The translations under genes were made by a program, and so were the position numbers. From assembly GCA_024404495.1 (NCBI GenBank), contig JAKSPT010000021.1, positions 1 to 45,842 on the forward strand: 45,842 nt of DNA, written 5' to 3'. Shown here one piece after another: positions 7,325 to 16,297 of this stretch. Position 1 is the stretch's first letter. Every line of letters begins with the position of its first letter. This DNA is from Lachnospiraceae bacterium. Its GTDB lineage: Bacteria; Bacillota; Clostridia; Oscillospirales; CAG-272. Under the pieces are notes generated by a model. The model ran no database searches and had not been told where the DNA came from. It saw only the letters and a list, made by a program, of their open reading frames with translations.

Positions 7325-9490
7325 TCAGCCCTCGAGCTGCTGACCGCGGAGGCTGTAATAGTTGTAGATATCGACGACCTCGACGTCCACGCCGGGGTTG
7401 GAGGCGCGGTAAGCGTCGATCACGTCGCTGATGAAGGTCGGGCTGACCCACACCGCACGGACGAGGAGGAAGGAGGAATTCTTCTTCGACGGTCTCGTGA
7501 TCGCACGGTTCAGAGAGGCGACCGCAGCGTCGACCGAGGAGGTGTCGAAGCCGTTCCAAAGCTCGTCGCAGACCATACCGGTATCGTGGACGAAGGGCTT
7601 CGCCTGTTTTCCGCCGTTGCCGTGGAAGTCGCAGATGATGGTCGAAATGCCGTCGGGCGCGAATTCGCTGAAGGCGTCGAGCGCACGGTCACCGAGCTTG
7701 TCCCAATCGAGGATCATCGGCGCGACCGAAAGATCCATCCGCTTGAAATAGTCCCTGTTGTGCGCGATCATTTCCTTCCAGAAATCGTCGGGCACGCGGG
7801 ACGGGTTGAAATATCCCGCCGCAGAGGCGTCGGAGCCGAAATAATCGTTGTCGGTCTTGGTGCTGTAATAATAGGAGATGACATCGGGATAGGAATCGAG
7901 CAGGGTCGGGTTGATGCCCCAGCAGAGCGGGTACTTGCCGCGGTTTTCGTCCGCCCAGTGCTTCTGCAGATAGTTATAAAGCGGGAACGCGGAGTCGTAA
8001 TCCGCCATGAAGAAGGAGAGATAGACCTTGTTCGTTTCGTAATCGAGCATTTCGGCGGGACGGTTGTTCTTCAGCTCGCCGTACGGATACTGGGAGTGCA
8101 GGCTCTGGTTCCAGCAGAATTCGGTCGCGGTATTCTGATACGCGCCGTATTCCGAAATGACGTAGACGGTCTCCCATTCGGTCGGGACGGTCTCGTGCTT
8201 CGATTTCGTGTTGATATCCCAGCGGCTGTACTTGGAGAAGGTGAAGAAGCCGCAGACCTCGAAGGTTCCCTTTTCGCCGAGGAGCTTTCTCTGGGTGGAA
8301 AGGATGAGCTTCAGCGTTTCGAGGTCGGTGCCGATCGGCTGATCGGGATCGTCGAGCGGCGCCTCGTCTCCCCACGGGGAGAGGTCGAAGATGAAGGCGC
8401 GGTTATAGATCGGCCAGTCGCGGAGAGAGACGTACGCCCAGTCACCGTTCGGACGGGTATAGGCGGAATCGAAATAATAGCAGATGAAGTCGCGGGAGCA
8501 GAGACCCTTTTCGAGATATTCGCGGATCGCCCAGCGGTAGGCGTCGTTCTTGGCGCTTCCGGTTTCGGAGCCTGTGAACTTGCCGCGCAGGTCGATCACG
8601 TCAAGCCCCTCGAAGGTCGTTTTCCAGCTTTCGTACATCTCGGGAGAGACGACCACGCCGTCCTCACAGCCCGCCGCCGTTCCGGCGACGTTGAAGGAAG
8701 CGGGGACCTCGGGATCCCATATAATGACCTTTTTGACGTACGGCTTCGCGATCTCGTAAAGGTCCTTCAGGCTTTTCAGCGTCTCGAAGGACTTGTCGGC
8801 GAGCCATCCGCCCTCGGACGTAAAGGTCTTGAACCAGTTTGCCGCGGCGCCGTCCCCGTCGATATAGACGCGGGACTTCGATTCGCGGTTGATGATGCCC
8901 TGCAGGTTTGCCATCAGCATCATCTGGTCGAATTTGTCTTTTCCTGTCGCGGACGGTGAAGCAATTCGGTAATACATTTCATATTCCTCCGTGAAGTTCA
9001 GGTCCTTCGGGACCTCGATCTTCGTTTTTCCGGTAACGTAATTTGCCGTGAACCAGTCGGCGGCGAGCTTGGTGCCAACCGGAGAGGTGCCGATCATGAC
9101 GATCTTTTCCCCCACGACCCGGACGGCGTACCGGTTGCCGCTCAGCGTCGCCAGGACCTCTTCCGATTCGGGACGGTTGGTCTTGCCGATCAGGATCTCC
9201 TTTTCCCCGATCGGCGTGCCTCCCTGCCCCGTCCAGTCGGTGATGAGCGGCAGGGGATTGCCGATCTCTTTCGCGGCGGCGACGAGTGCCGTCGTGCCCT
9301 TGATGCCGGGATCGCCCGGTTCGGAGATATCGGGGCGGATGACAGAATACGCGGTCTCCCCGTTTTCGGCGATCACGAGCATTTCGGTCTTCGGTCCGGG
9401 CGGCGTTTCCGTCCCGTCGCAGCCGACCGACGCGATCACGGGCAGGAGCGCGGCGAGCAGGAGAAGCGCGGCAAGCAGTTTCTTCTTCAT
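7325..9490 (-). CDS. GxGYxYP-type putative glycoside hydrolase lipoprotein
   Basis: The 721-residue protein has a lipoprotein signal (KKK, a leucine-rich core, SVGC with Cys at residue 24). Residues about 30-165 form a module seen before many carbohydrate-active catalytic domains (A-x-E-I-G-N...EILIGKTN...YAVRVVGEKIVMIG). The body carries LQGIINRESKSRVYIDG and, further on, FGSDASAAGYFNPSRVP. These match my recollection of the N-terminal and signature regions of the GxGYxYP family, putative glycoside hydrolases of unknown substrate. The ATG at 9490 follows AAAGGA by 7 bases, giving the proper lipoprotein start; in-frame codons further upstream lie inside the Nudix gene. The gene starts 11 bases after the Nudix stop and probably shares its transcript. 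It acts outside the membrane. Family call is moderate to good; activity is unproven. Confidence 0.8.
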   Translation of the reverse strand: MKKKLLAALLLLAALLPVIASVGCDGTETPPGPKTEMLVIAENGETAYSVIRPDISEPGDPGIKGTTALVAAAKEIGNPLPLITDWTGQGGTPIGEKEILIGKTNRPESEEVLATLSGNRYAVRVVGEKIVMIGTSPVGTKLAADWFTANYVTGKTKIEVPKDLNFTEEYEMYYRIASPSATGKDKFDQMMLMANLQGIINRESKSRVYIDGDGAAANWFKTFTSEGGWLADKSFETLKSLKDLYEIAKPYVKKVIIWDPEVPASFNVAGTAAGCEDGVVVSPEMYESWKTTFEGLDVIDLRGKFTGSETGSAKNDAYRWAIREYLEKGLCSRDFICYYFDSAYTRPNGDWAYVSLRDWPIYNRAFIFDLSPWGDEAPLDDPDQPIGTDLETLKLILSTQRKLLGEKGTFEVCGFFTFSKYSRWDINTKSKHETVPTEWETVYVISEYGAYQNTATEFCWNQSLHSQYPYGELKNNRPAEMLDYETNKVYLSFFMADYDSAFPLYNYLQKHWADENRGKYPLCWGINPTLLDSYPDVISYYYSTKTDNDYFGSDASAAGYFNPSRVPDDFWKEMIAHNRDYFKRMDLSVAPMILDWDKLGDRALDAFSEFAPDGISTIICDFHGNGGKQAKPFVHDTGMVCDELWNGFDTSSVDAAVASLNRAITRPSKKNSSFLLVRAVWVSPTFISDVIDAYRASNPGVDVEVVDIYNYYSLRGQQLEG

Positions 9491-9501
9491 ATCGTTTCCT
9501 T

Positions 9502-9918
9502 TCAGCCGTACCGTTTCGTGATTTCCGCGAGGATATCGGTATCGGCGGGACAGAATTCGTAGCTTCCGATCTCGGCGGGGGTGATCCACCGCATATCGTT
9601 GTGTTCGAGCAGGGTCGGCGTGCCCGACGCGATCCTCGTATGGAAGAGCGAAAGGCGGACGGTGAGGTCGGGATAGGCGTGGACGACCTCCATGAAGAGC
9701 TCGCCCGGAGCGGCGGTGAAGCCGAGTTCCTCACGAAGCTCGCGGATGAGCGCCTCGCGCTCCGTTTCGCCGGGTTCGATCTTGCCTCCGGCAAATTCCC
9801 ACAGCATCCCGCGTTTTTTGTTCGCCGGACGCTGACAGATGAGGAAGCGTTTCCCTTCTTCGTCCCAGATCAGCGCGGCGACGACCCCGACCGGGTCTTT
9901 CCGTTCGTTCACGTTCAC
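9502..9918 (-). CDS. Nudix hydrolase, MutT/8-oxo-dGTPase-like
   Basis: The 138-residue protein has a complete Nudix box, GX5EX7REUXEEXGU, at residues 45-67 (GKIEPGETEREALIRELREE followed by LGF). Size and the LWEFAGGKIE lead-in fit the MutT/CTP-pyrophosphohydrolase group that removes oxidised nucleotides such as 8-oxo-dGTP. The start is a GTG at 9918 with AAGGAGG 8 bases upstream, and a strong promoter precedes it. Being first in a transcript with a secreted glycosidase-like lipoprotein is functionally unexpected and may only reflect compact packing. Confidence 0.93.
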   Translation of the reverse strand: MNVNERKDPVGVVAALIWDEEGKRFLICQRPANKKRGMLWEFAGGKIEPGETEREALIRELREELGFTAAPGELFMEVVHAYPDLTVRLSLFHTRIASGTPTLLEHNDMRWITPAEIGSYEFCPADTDILAEITKRYG

Positions 9919-9939
9919 GGCGATCCCTCCTTTTTCCTT

Positions 9940-9968
9940 ATCTTACCGCTTGGCGGGCGATTTGTCAA
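9940..9968 (-). promoter_or_regulatory. Promoter of the Nudix/lipoprotein transcript
   Basis: Minus strand: consensus TTGACA (9963-9968), 17 bp, TAAGAT (9940-9945). It is back to back with the promoter at 9997-10025; a 7-bp inverted repeat AGAGCGG/CCGCTCT (9972-9997) lies between and overlaps the start of the opposing -35 box. Confidence 0.85.
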
Positions 9969-9996
9969 GGGAGAGCGGCTTTTCTTTTTTCCGCTC

Positions 9997-10025
9997 TTGC
10001 TTTTTGAAACGGAATATGATAAGAT
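9997..10025 (+). promoter_or_regulatory. Probable promoter of the beta-helix lipoprotein gene
   Basis: TTGCTT (9997-10002), 17 bp, TAAGAT (10020-10025), with a short leader that carries the ribosome site at 10040-10047. Confidence 0.65.
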
Positions 10026-10053
10026 AAAGAAAAAAACGCGAGGTGAAGACAGT

Positions 10054-12549
10054 ATGAATCCCATGTGGAAGCTCTTCGGGCTCCTCCTTCTGACGGGGAC
10101 CATGACCCTTTCCGCCTGCTCTCCGAAACAGCCGCCGGAGGAGGAAAAGGAAAAAAAGCCGCTTATCGGCAATCTCTCCGAATGGATGACGGTCACCGGA
10201 AGAGGGATCTCCCCTTATTTTTCCGACATCCTGCTTGAAAACGGCGCGTCGGAGACCGCCGAAAAGCAGATTCTGATCGGCAAGACCGACGACCCGCTGA
10301 GCGAGGAAGCGTTCGCGGAAGGAAAAGCAGCCTTCCCCGACGCGAAAAACTGGTATTACGTCGGGATCACCGAAAACCGTATCGTCCTGCACGGCTCGAA
10401 CGACGACTCGATCTCGGCGGCGGTCCGGCTGTTTTTGCGCGACTATATCTTCGCGCCGAAGTCCGACGCACCCGAAAAGGTCCTGAACGCCTACGAAAAG
10501 GTGACGCCGACGGCGCACACCGGGAAGCGCGGCACCTTCGTTTCGGAGATCGACCTCTCCGCCGCCCCTTATTTCGCCGATCCGACCGGGCATATCGAGA
10601 TCACCTCCATGCTGAAGGACGCGATCAAAACGGTCGACGGGCTCGGCGGCGGCATCGTCTATCTGCCGAAGGGACACTATCACGTCGGCTCGACCTTTGA
10701 GATCCCCTCCTACGTCGCCCTGCGCGGCGACCCCGCCGAGAAGCCGGAGGACGGCACGCTTCTGCTCTTCTCCGACGCGAAAGCGGTGAAGAAGAATCCC
10801 GCCTTCACCCTTTCGGGCAGCTCGGCGCTCGAGGGCATCGCGGTCTATTACGAGGGGCAGAACGCGGAGAATCCCGTGGAATACCCCGCGACCGTTGCCA
10901 CCGAAAAGGTCGGCACGTGGACGGTGCGCGACTGTTACTTCGTCAACAGCTATATCGCGATCACGAGCGGCACGACCCCCGAGGGTATGATCACCCTCGA
11001 CAATATCCGCGCCTGCGCGCTGAAAAACGCCCTTCTCTTCGAGCAGCACGCCGATATCTGCGTCTTCACCGATCTTTCCTTCTCCCCGAAGCACTGGACG
11101 GAAGCGGGCGCCCTCTTTGCGCCTCCTGCCGGGGAAACCGTCAGAAAAGCGATGAAGGATCTGAAATCGGTCGGGATCACGGTGCGCGACTGCGACCGCG
11201 ACACCTACGAGCGCATCCTGCTCGACGGCTATTCCACCGGCATCCTGAGCGAAAAAATGACCCGCGCCGGTTTTTCGGGCAGCTTTTACGATCTGAAGAT
11301 CCTTGACGCCGAAACCGGCATCGAGGCTTACGGGCTCGACACCCGCTACGGTCTCCAGATCGCAAACGGCGAGATCTCGGCAAAGACCCCCGTGAAAAAC
11401 CTGACCGACAACGAAAACTGCTCCACCCCGGGACAGTTCCCCTTCCTGTGGCTTACGAACGTGAAAGCCGAGGGGCTGGATGACCGTAAGACGAAGATCC
11501 TTTCCGCCGACGCCTCCGCGGCGACCTACAAGGCGCCCGAGGCTTATCCATACCCCGCCGTCCGCGAAGAGGTCTTTGACGTGACCGCCTACGGCGCGAA
11601 GAAGGACGGCAGCGCCGACGTTTCGACTGCCGTACAGAGCGCTGTTGACGCGGCAAAGAACGCGGGGGGCGGCGTCGTTTACTTCCCCGCCGGCGTCTAT
11701 CTCCTTGAAAACAAGATCGGCGTTCCCGGCGGCGTGCTCCTCGCGGGTGCGGTACAGAGTCCCTCCGGCACCTCCGATTCCTTCCGCGGCACCGTGATCC
11801 TCTGCAAATACGGCAGAGAGATGGGCAGCGACGACGACGCGGCGATCACCGTGAAGGGCGACAACGCGGGCGTCAACGGCTTCACCGTCTTCTATCCGGA
11901 AAACGGCGTGAACGCGGCGATGGACCCGGAACAGAAGCCCGCAAAATACGCCTATTTCGTCAGACTGAACGGCAAAAACGTCTCGGCACTCAATCTCACG
12001 GGGGCAGCGGTCTCCCGCTTCGTCGCCGTCGAATATTCCGCGAACTTCCTCGTTGACCGTCTCCTCGGAACGATCTACGATACCGGCGTGCGCGTTCTCT
12101 CCTCGAATAACGGCACCGTCTCCCGCGTCCACACCAACGGCACCTACCATACCGTCGGCGCGGGCTCCAAGACCTACACGAAATACCTGCCCTCGAGCTG
12201 GATGATAAACGGCGCCGACGTCTATTTCATCATCGACAGCCACATCCGCGAACGTCTGACCCTCTTCGAGCTTGAAGACGTCACGGGGCTCCTCCTCGAC
12301 AACTGCTTCCACTACGGCGCGAAGCACTATATGACGGCGAGAGAAGCCGGGATCACGGTGGTCAACGGCGAGTCGGCGCGTATCTTCGGCGATATTTTCG
12401 TACTGAACGGCAGCGTCGATATCTCTGGCGTCAACTTCATCACCCCGAGCCCCAATCTGCTCACCCCGAAGGGAGAGGGCAATTTCGTCCTCCTCGTGAA
12501 TACCGACATCGCGAACGTGAGCGTCTCTCCGCTCGAGCTCCGCGGATAA
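10054..12549 (+). CDS. Beta-helix lipoprotein with two pectate-lyase-3-like domains
   Basis: The 831-residue lipoprotein starts at the ATG at 10054 (GAGGTGA upstream); its signal peptide ends in LSAC. Residues about 35-150 resemble the N-terminal module of the divergent GxGYxYP gene: both contain ILIGKT followed by P-x-SEE. Two beta-helix modules of the Pectate_lyase_3/GH28-related type follow. The first starts near residue 165 (LGGGIVYLPKGHYHVGSTFEIP), the second near residue 505 (VTAYGAKKDGSADV, then AGGGVVYFPAGVYLLENKI). Such proteins bind or cleave polysaccharide; no catalytic residues could be assigned. It lies divergently from the Nudix/GxGYxYP transcript. The fold is well supported; hydrolase, lyase or epimerase activity remains open. 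Confidence 0.88.
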   Translation: MNPMWKLFGLLLLTGTMTLSACSPKQPPEEEKEKKPLIGNLSEWMTVTGRGISPYFSDILLENGASETAEKQILIGKTDDPLSEEAFAEGKAAFPDAKNWYYVGITENRIVLHGSNDDSISAAVRLFLRDYIFAPKSDAPEKVLNAYEKVTPTAHTGKRGTFVSEIDLSAAPYFADPTGHIEITSMLKDAIKTVDGLGGGIVYLPKGHYHVGSTFEIPSYVALRGDPAEKPEDGTLLLFSDAKAVKKNPAFTLSGSSALEGIAVYYEGQNAENPVEYPATVATEKVGTWTVRDCYFVNSYIAITSGTTPEGMITLDNIRACALKNALLFEQHADICVFTDLSFSPKHWTEAGALFAPPAGETVRKAMKDLKSVGITVRDCDRDTYERILLDGYSTGILSEKMTRAGFSGSFYDLKILDAETGIEAYGLDTRYGLQIANGEISAKTPVKNLTDNENCSTPGQFPFLWLTNVKAEGLDDRKTKILSADASAATYKAPEAYPYPAVREEVFDVTAYGAKKDGSADVSTAVQSAVDAAKNAGGGVVYFPAGVYLLENKIGVPGGVLLAGAVQSPSGTSDSFRGTVILCKYGREMGSDDDAAITVKGDNAGVNGFTVFYPENGVNAAMDPEQKPAKYAYFVRLNGKNVSALNLTGAAVSRFVAVEYSANFLVDRLLGTIYDTGVRVLSSNNGTVSRVHTNGTYHTVGAGSKTYTKYLPSSWMINGADVYFIIDSHIRERLTLFELEDVTGLLLDNCFHYGAKHYMTAREAGITVVNGESARIFGDIFVLNGSVDISGVNFITPSPNLLTPKGEGNFVLLVNTDIANVSVSPLELRG

Positions 12550-12584
12550 ACAAAAGCAAAAGGGGCTGCTGCATTCAACCCTGA

Positions 12585-12636
12585 AAAGCAAGCACCCGGT
12601 AAAATCCGAAAAAGGACTTTGCCGGGTGCTTGCTTT
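12585..12636. terminator. Strong bidirectional hairpin terminator
   Basis: AAAGCAAGCACCCGG (12585-12599) pairs perfectly with CCGGGTGCTTGCTTT (12622-12636). It lies between the convergent beta-helix lipoprotein and ABC transporter genes. The rest of 12640-12787 is AT-rich and shows no gene. Confidence 0.8.
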
Positions 12637-12787
12637 CGTGAATAATGATTCCAACAGGAAAGTGTGGAAATGATTCACCAATGAGAGACGAAATCAAGTG
12701 GAATTGCCAATAAATCCGAAAAAAACGAAGAAGCGCGTTGTGCTGATGAAGTCATTCATTGGTACACCGTTCACACCCGACTCGTTT

Positions 12788-15313
12788 TCATTTCTGTGAG
12801 CGATTCATAATGACGACGGGCTGTAGCCGCATCAGTTTTATGATCGGTAACAGAAGAGCAAGCAGCGCTGCGCCCACGCCGATCAGACAGGGCAGACCGT
12901 AATCGGAAAACCGGATACGGAAAAAGCTGATCGGGAATTTCAGCTCGGAAGTAAATCCGTTATCGATCAGATTCATCAATATCGGCGCTCCGAACATCCC
13001 GACGACCATCGCCATTAAGACGATTATCATCACTTCAGTTCCGAAAATCAACGCGATGCTGCCGTTTCCGGTCCCGAGCGACTTGAACAGTCCGATCTCA
13101 AACCTTCTCTTTTTGATCACAAGATAGCCGTAGCCGAGTATCGCGCCGCATACCAGAGCAAGACTGACAAGAAAGAAGTCTCTTCCCAGCGAATTCATTC
13201 CGTCCAGATAAACCACCGCGTCGTCGATGATCTCCCGATAAGAGGTACAAAGCATAAAGCCTTCCTGATAATAATCCTGATGCTCCTGATAAAATTCCTC
13301 GGTCTGTTTCACCGGTGTCAGCTTACGGACGACCTCCAGATTCTCCGCGTCCGTTCCGTTCAGCGAAACGTAGAACTGGCGGAAGGACATATCTGTATCA
13401 AAGGTACCTTCCCATCCGTTCGGAAGGTAGAGATATTCCTCCGCTCCCGCTCCCTCGTACACTCCGCATACTCCGGTCGCAGTACCGTACTCATAATTCT
13501 TTTGGATATTTCTTCCCGCCCACGGATAATAAAGCTCTATTCCCAGATTGTTCATCTGAATCGCCTCATTCACGCGCTCCGGAGTCACTTCCTCCCCGGA
13601 TATTCCGTATAGCTCCGCAAAGGTCTTCTGCGAGAGTATGATGCCGCTGTCGTTCTCGAACGGATTGAAATCGCCGATAAAACGCATGGAAGAGGGGACC
13701 GGACCGATCATCACAAACAACGGTGACTGCACCGCCTCCCCGACCCTTTTGATATTCTCTTCTCCCTCAGGAGAATAGGTGATCTCATCATAGTACCGTT
13801 CGCGGACCGGCTGCATCGGCGTTTTCTTCAGTTCCTCCACCAGAGCGGAAGGTGCAAAAACAGTCTGCAGTCCCGCTAAATACAAAAGTTCAAAATCATA
13901 AAACCCGAATTTTTCGTCAACGTAACTGTATTGCTCGTAATTGCTCTTCAACAGCCCCGAGATCACGTATTTCTGCCCGGTAAATTTGTCCGTCAGAGGA
14001 TATCCGACAAAATCCTCAAGCTTTTCCGCGCCGGAAAAGCCCCCGTGGCACAGCATATTATACGCCATATAATCGTAGATCAGGATCTCGTCGTCCTTCT
14101 CCGGATATCTGCCGAACGCAAGCTCCTGATGAAAGGTATCAAAGGAAGGGACCGCAACGATCTCACTGAAGCAGTCGGCAAGATAATTTGTAGTAATGAA
14201 ATCCGGGTTGCTCTCCGCAAAGGAATCAAGCTGACTTGTAAAAAAATAAGCTGTATATACTTCGGCATTGTCTCCCACAAGCGTGCGGAGAAGATCAAGG
14301 TCGCTCTCCTGCAATTTATACTCTTCCGCACTCGGTCCGTGAGCCAAGGCTTCTCCGATAAAGAAAACCTTGTCGATATACTTTGTAACGGATACCGTAT
14401 AGGTGCCGTTCGATTTCATCGTATTATACATTGCCACGGTCGCGTCAAACTCGGAAAGGCTGTAAAAGGAGATCAGAAAGGTAAAGCAGATCGCAAGCAG
14501 AAGGATGACGCTGACCGAAACCAGCGCGCCTCTTTTCAGATTCTTTCCCGCATAATAGAGCGTATTCCGGAAAGAAAAGCGGTTTTTCTGCTCCTTGCCT
14601 CCTCCGGCAGGAAGCTCCTTCCTGACTGCTTCCGTATCCTTTACGGTATCCTCCTCTATCCTTCCGTCCTTCAGCCGGATGACGCGCTGACAGTAGCTTT
14701 CTGCCAGTTCGAGGTCATGGGTCACGGTGATCACAAGATGATCGGAGGAAAGCTCCTTAAAAAGGCTGAAAAGACCCTCTGCGCTTTCGCTGTCAAGATT
14801 TCCGGTCGGCTCATCGCAAAGGATCACCCGCGAGCATTTGGCGATCGCTCTTGCAATAACGACCCGCTGTTTTTGCCCGCCCGAAAGCTCCGTGATTTTC
14901 CGTTTTCCGTATCCTTCAAGCCCGACACGCTTCAGCGCCTCGGCAGTGAGCTCTCCGATTTTTTTCTCATCGTCCCATTGCAGGCGCAGCGCAAGCCTGA
15001 CGTTTTCCTCAACCGTGAAATTCTTTACAAGATTGTAATCCTGAAAAACGAAAGCGATCTCACGGTTCCGGTACAGATCCGATTCACGGGAAGAATAGGA
15101 AAAAACGTCTTTTCCGTTATAGAGAACCTTACCCCCTTGCGGACGGTCGATCCCGCCGAGCACGTTCAGAAGCGTGGTTTTTCCGCTTCCGTTCCGACCG
15201 ATCACACCGATAAAACCGGTGTCCGGAAGCTCCGTGCTGATACCGTCAAGAGCCTTCACCGGAGCTTGACCGGGAATGGGATATTGTTTTGTCAGAGCCT
15301 CTATCTGATACAT
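12788..15313 (-). CDS. MacB-like ABC transporter, fused ATPase and FtsX-type permease
   Basis: The 841-residue protein joins an ABC ATPase to a permease. ATPase landmarks are Walker A GRNGSGKT (39-46), Q-loop FQDYNL (90-95), signature LSGGQKQR (143-150), Walker B VILCDEP (163-169) and H-loop His199. A first membrane span lies at 264-284, then a large outer domain of about 400 residues. Three C-terminal spans with the FtsX pattern follow (KKRRFEIGLFKSLG between spans). MacB/LolCDE-type mechanotransmission machines with this layout export peptides or toxins, extract lipoproteins or sense antibiotics. The start at 15313 has AAGGAG nine bases upstream; an in-frame codon 39 bases further upstream lies within the intercistronic hairpin. 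It follows the metzincin lipoprotein gene by 62 bases. Codon use is visibly more AT-rich than in flanking genes, suggesting transfer. Confidence 0.93.
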   Translation of the reverse strand: MYQIEALTKQYPIPGQAPVKALDGISTELPDTGFIGVIGRNGSGKTTLLNVLGGIDRPQGGKVLYNGKDVFSYSSRESDLYRNREIAFVFQDYNLVKNFTVEENVRLALRLQWDDEKKIGELTAEALKRVGLEGYGKRKITELSGGQKQRVVIARAIAKCSRVILCDEPTGNLDSESAEGLFSLFKELSSDHLVITVTHDLELAESYCQRVIRLKDGRIEEDTVKDTEAVRKELPAGGGKEQKNRFSFRNTLYYAGKNLKRGALVSVSVILLLAICFTFLISFYSLSEFDATVAMYNTMKSNGTYTVSVTKYIDKVFFIGEALAHGPSAEEYKLQESDLDLLRTLVGDNAEVYTAYFFTSQLDSFAESNPDFITTNYLADCFSEIVAVPSFDTFHQELAFGRYPEKDDEILIYDYMAYNMLCHGGFSGAEKLEDFVGYPLTDKFTGQKYVISGLLKSNYEQYSYVDEKFGFYDFELLYLAGLQTVFAPSALVEELKKTPMQPVRERYYDEITYSPEGEENIKRVGEAVQSPLFVMIGPVPSSMRFIGDFNPFENDSGIILSQKTFAELYGISGEEVTPERVNEAIQMNNLGIELYYPWAGRNIQKNYEYGTATGVCGVYEGAGAEEYLYLPNGWEGTFDTDMSFRQFYVSLNGTDAENLEVVRKLTPVKQTEEFYQEHQDYYQEGFMLCTSYREIIDDAVVYLDGMNSLGRDFFLVSLALVCGAILGYGYLVIKKRRFEIGLFKSLGTGNGSIALIFGTEVMIIVLMAMVVGMFGAPILMNLIDNGFTSELKFPISFFRIRFSDYGLPCLIGVGAALLALLLPIIKLMRLQPVVIMNRSQK

Positions 15314-15335
15314 AATACAGTTCTCCTTTGGATAT

Positions 15336-15366
15336 GCCCTGCCCGACTGCAAATGTCCGGCAGGGC
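15336..15366. promoter_or_regulatory. Intercistronic hairpin before the ABC transporter ribosome site
   Basis: GCCCTGCC (15336-15343) pairs with GGCAGGGC (15359-15366), extended inwards by GAC/GTC after a mismatch. On the minus strand it ends just before AAAGGAG of the transporter and has no U-tract, so it is more likely an mRNA processing or stability element between the two genes. On the plus strand it is followed by AATTTTTATTT and would look like a terminator. Confidence 0.55.
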
Positions 15367-15375
15367 AATTTTTAT

Positions 15376-16062
15376 TTACGCACCGTAAAGATCAGTAATA
15401 CACTTCTTGTCAAATTCAGTGTAATCGGTAAGTACGGTATACCCGGAACAATAGTCGGCTTTCATAACGGTTGCGTCATATTTGTAAACATAGGTGTCAT
15501 TCTGAAAATCAATGAATCCGAGGGTGTGCCCCAGCTCATGCATAGCAAGCATTGTTTTTGCACCTTGAGTATAATCGTCCATATACTCTCTGTTAAAATA
15601 AATAGTCGAAGAAGACGAATTGGACGTGAAATTATTAAATGCATTTGCTCCAACCACGAAGTATTCCGAGGGAATATTAGCAGCCATTGCTGCCCTCAAA
15701 GTATAGAATCTGCCGTTGTAATAACACTCTTGACCCGATGAGCTGTCATATACGCCCGCACGATAATTACCGGTATTGGAATTCGCATCGACTTTAAAAG
15801 TGATTTGTGAAGAGGTCTCCGTTATATTATTGGCTGCTTTTTTTATAGCCGTTTTATAATCCGAAGAGCAATCCTTCGTACCGTAAATAATGGTCTTTCC
15901 CTTCAGGGTTTTCACACGCGACGAAACATTGGAATCAAACGCTTTTTTCCCGCCTTCTAATTTATATATTTCTTCAGGAGTGGGATCGCCGGGATCTGTA
16001 TTGCAGGAACATACAGAAAACAGAAGAAGAATGCAGAATAGTGCGCAAAGAATTCTTTTCAT
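15376..16062 (-). CDS. Metzincin-type zinc metalloprotease lipoprotein
   Basis: The 228-residue protein has a lipoprotein signal (VCSC, Cys20) and the zinc motif HELGHTLGFID at 175-185, that is HEXXHXXGXXD with Asp as third ligand as in snapalysin-type metzincins. A Met in DATVMKADY near residue 200 is a plausible Met-turn. Together these indicate an active surface-anchored protease. The gene is preceded by AAGGAAGG and is the first of two genes with the downstream MacB-like transporter. Pairing suggests the protease trims an exported or inbound peptide, or defends against one, but no peptide gene was found. It is AT-rich compared with the neighbouring genes. Confidence 0.88.
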   Translation of the reverse strand: MKRILCALFCILLLFSVCSCNTDPGDPTPEEIYKLEGGKKAFDSNVSSRVKTLKGKTIIYGTKDCSSDYKTAIKKAANNITETSSQITFKVDANSNTGNYRAGVYDSSSGQECYYNGRFYTLRAAMAANIPSEYFVVGANAFNNFTSNSSSSTIYFNREYMDDYTQGAKTMLAMHELGHTLGFIDFQNDTYVYKYDATVMKADYCSGYTVLTDYTEFDKKCITDLYGA

Positions 16063-16099
16063 TTTGAGGATACCTTCCTTTGTTATTATTGGTCATTCC

Positions 16100-16138
16100 G
16101 CATCTGTTATTTCGCCGCGCGCTCGAAATAACAGGTGC
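16100..16138. promoter_or_regulatory. Long leader palindrome upstream of the metzincin gene
   Basis: CTGTTATTTCG (16104-16114) pairs perfectly with CGAAATAACAG (16124-16134), and the stem extends outward through one T-G pair to GCA/TGC (16100-16138). It ends about 40 bases before the ATG at 16062. A TTGACA at 16161-16166 (minus strand) lies upstream, but no convincing -10 was seen. It could be an operator or an attenuator. The stretch 16139-16297 is AT-rich and holds nothing else recognisable. Confidence 0.5.
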
Positions 16139-16297
16139 ATCAAACCACCCCCCGCATTTTTGTCAAGCACAAATTGTAAACATTATGCGACGTCTAAAGA
16201 ATAGTGACCGCTCCATAGAATAATATCAGACAATAATAAAAACCAATATATTCTGCCAAAAAAGGAAACGAAGTATCATCAGTACATTTATTCCGTT

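Noticed and set aside
7265..8959. Long plus-strand frame opposite the GxGYxYP lipoprotein
   Set aside because: Same shadow effect; the minus strand has the signal peptide, the ribosome site and the family motifs.
9943..12681. Very long open frame antisense to the beta-helix lipoprotein gene (over 900 codons)
   Set aside because: It is a by-product of high GC and codon bias: no ribosome site, no domain pattern, and composition rich in Arg, Val, Asp and Glu typical of shadow frames. The plus-strand gene has a lipoprotein signal and clear domains.
15336..15375. Plus-strand terminator between the metzincin and ABC genes
   Set aside because: The T-run follows the stem only on the plus strand, where nothing is transcribed; both genes run on the minus strand, so an intercistronic role is likelier.
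13931..15388. Plus-strand frame opposite the ABC transporter
   Set aside because: It crosses the Walker and signature motifs of a clear ABC gene on the other strand and has no recognisable features.
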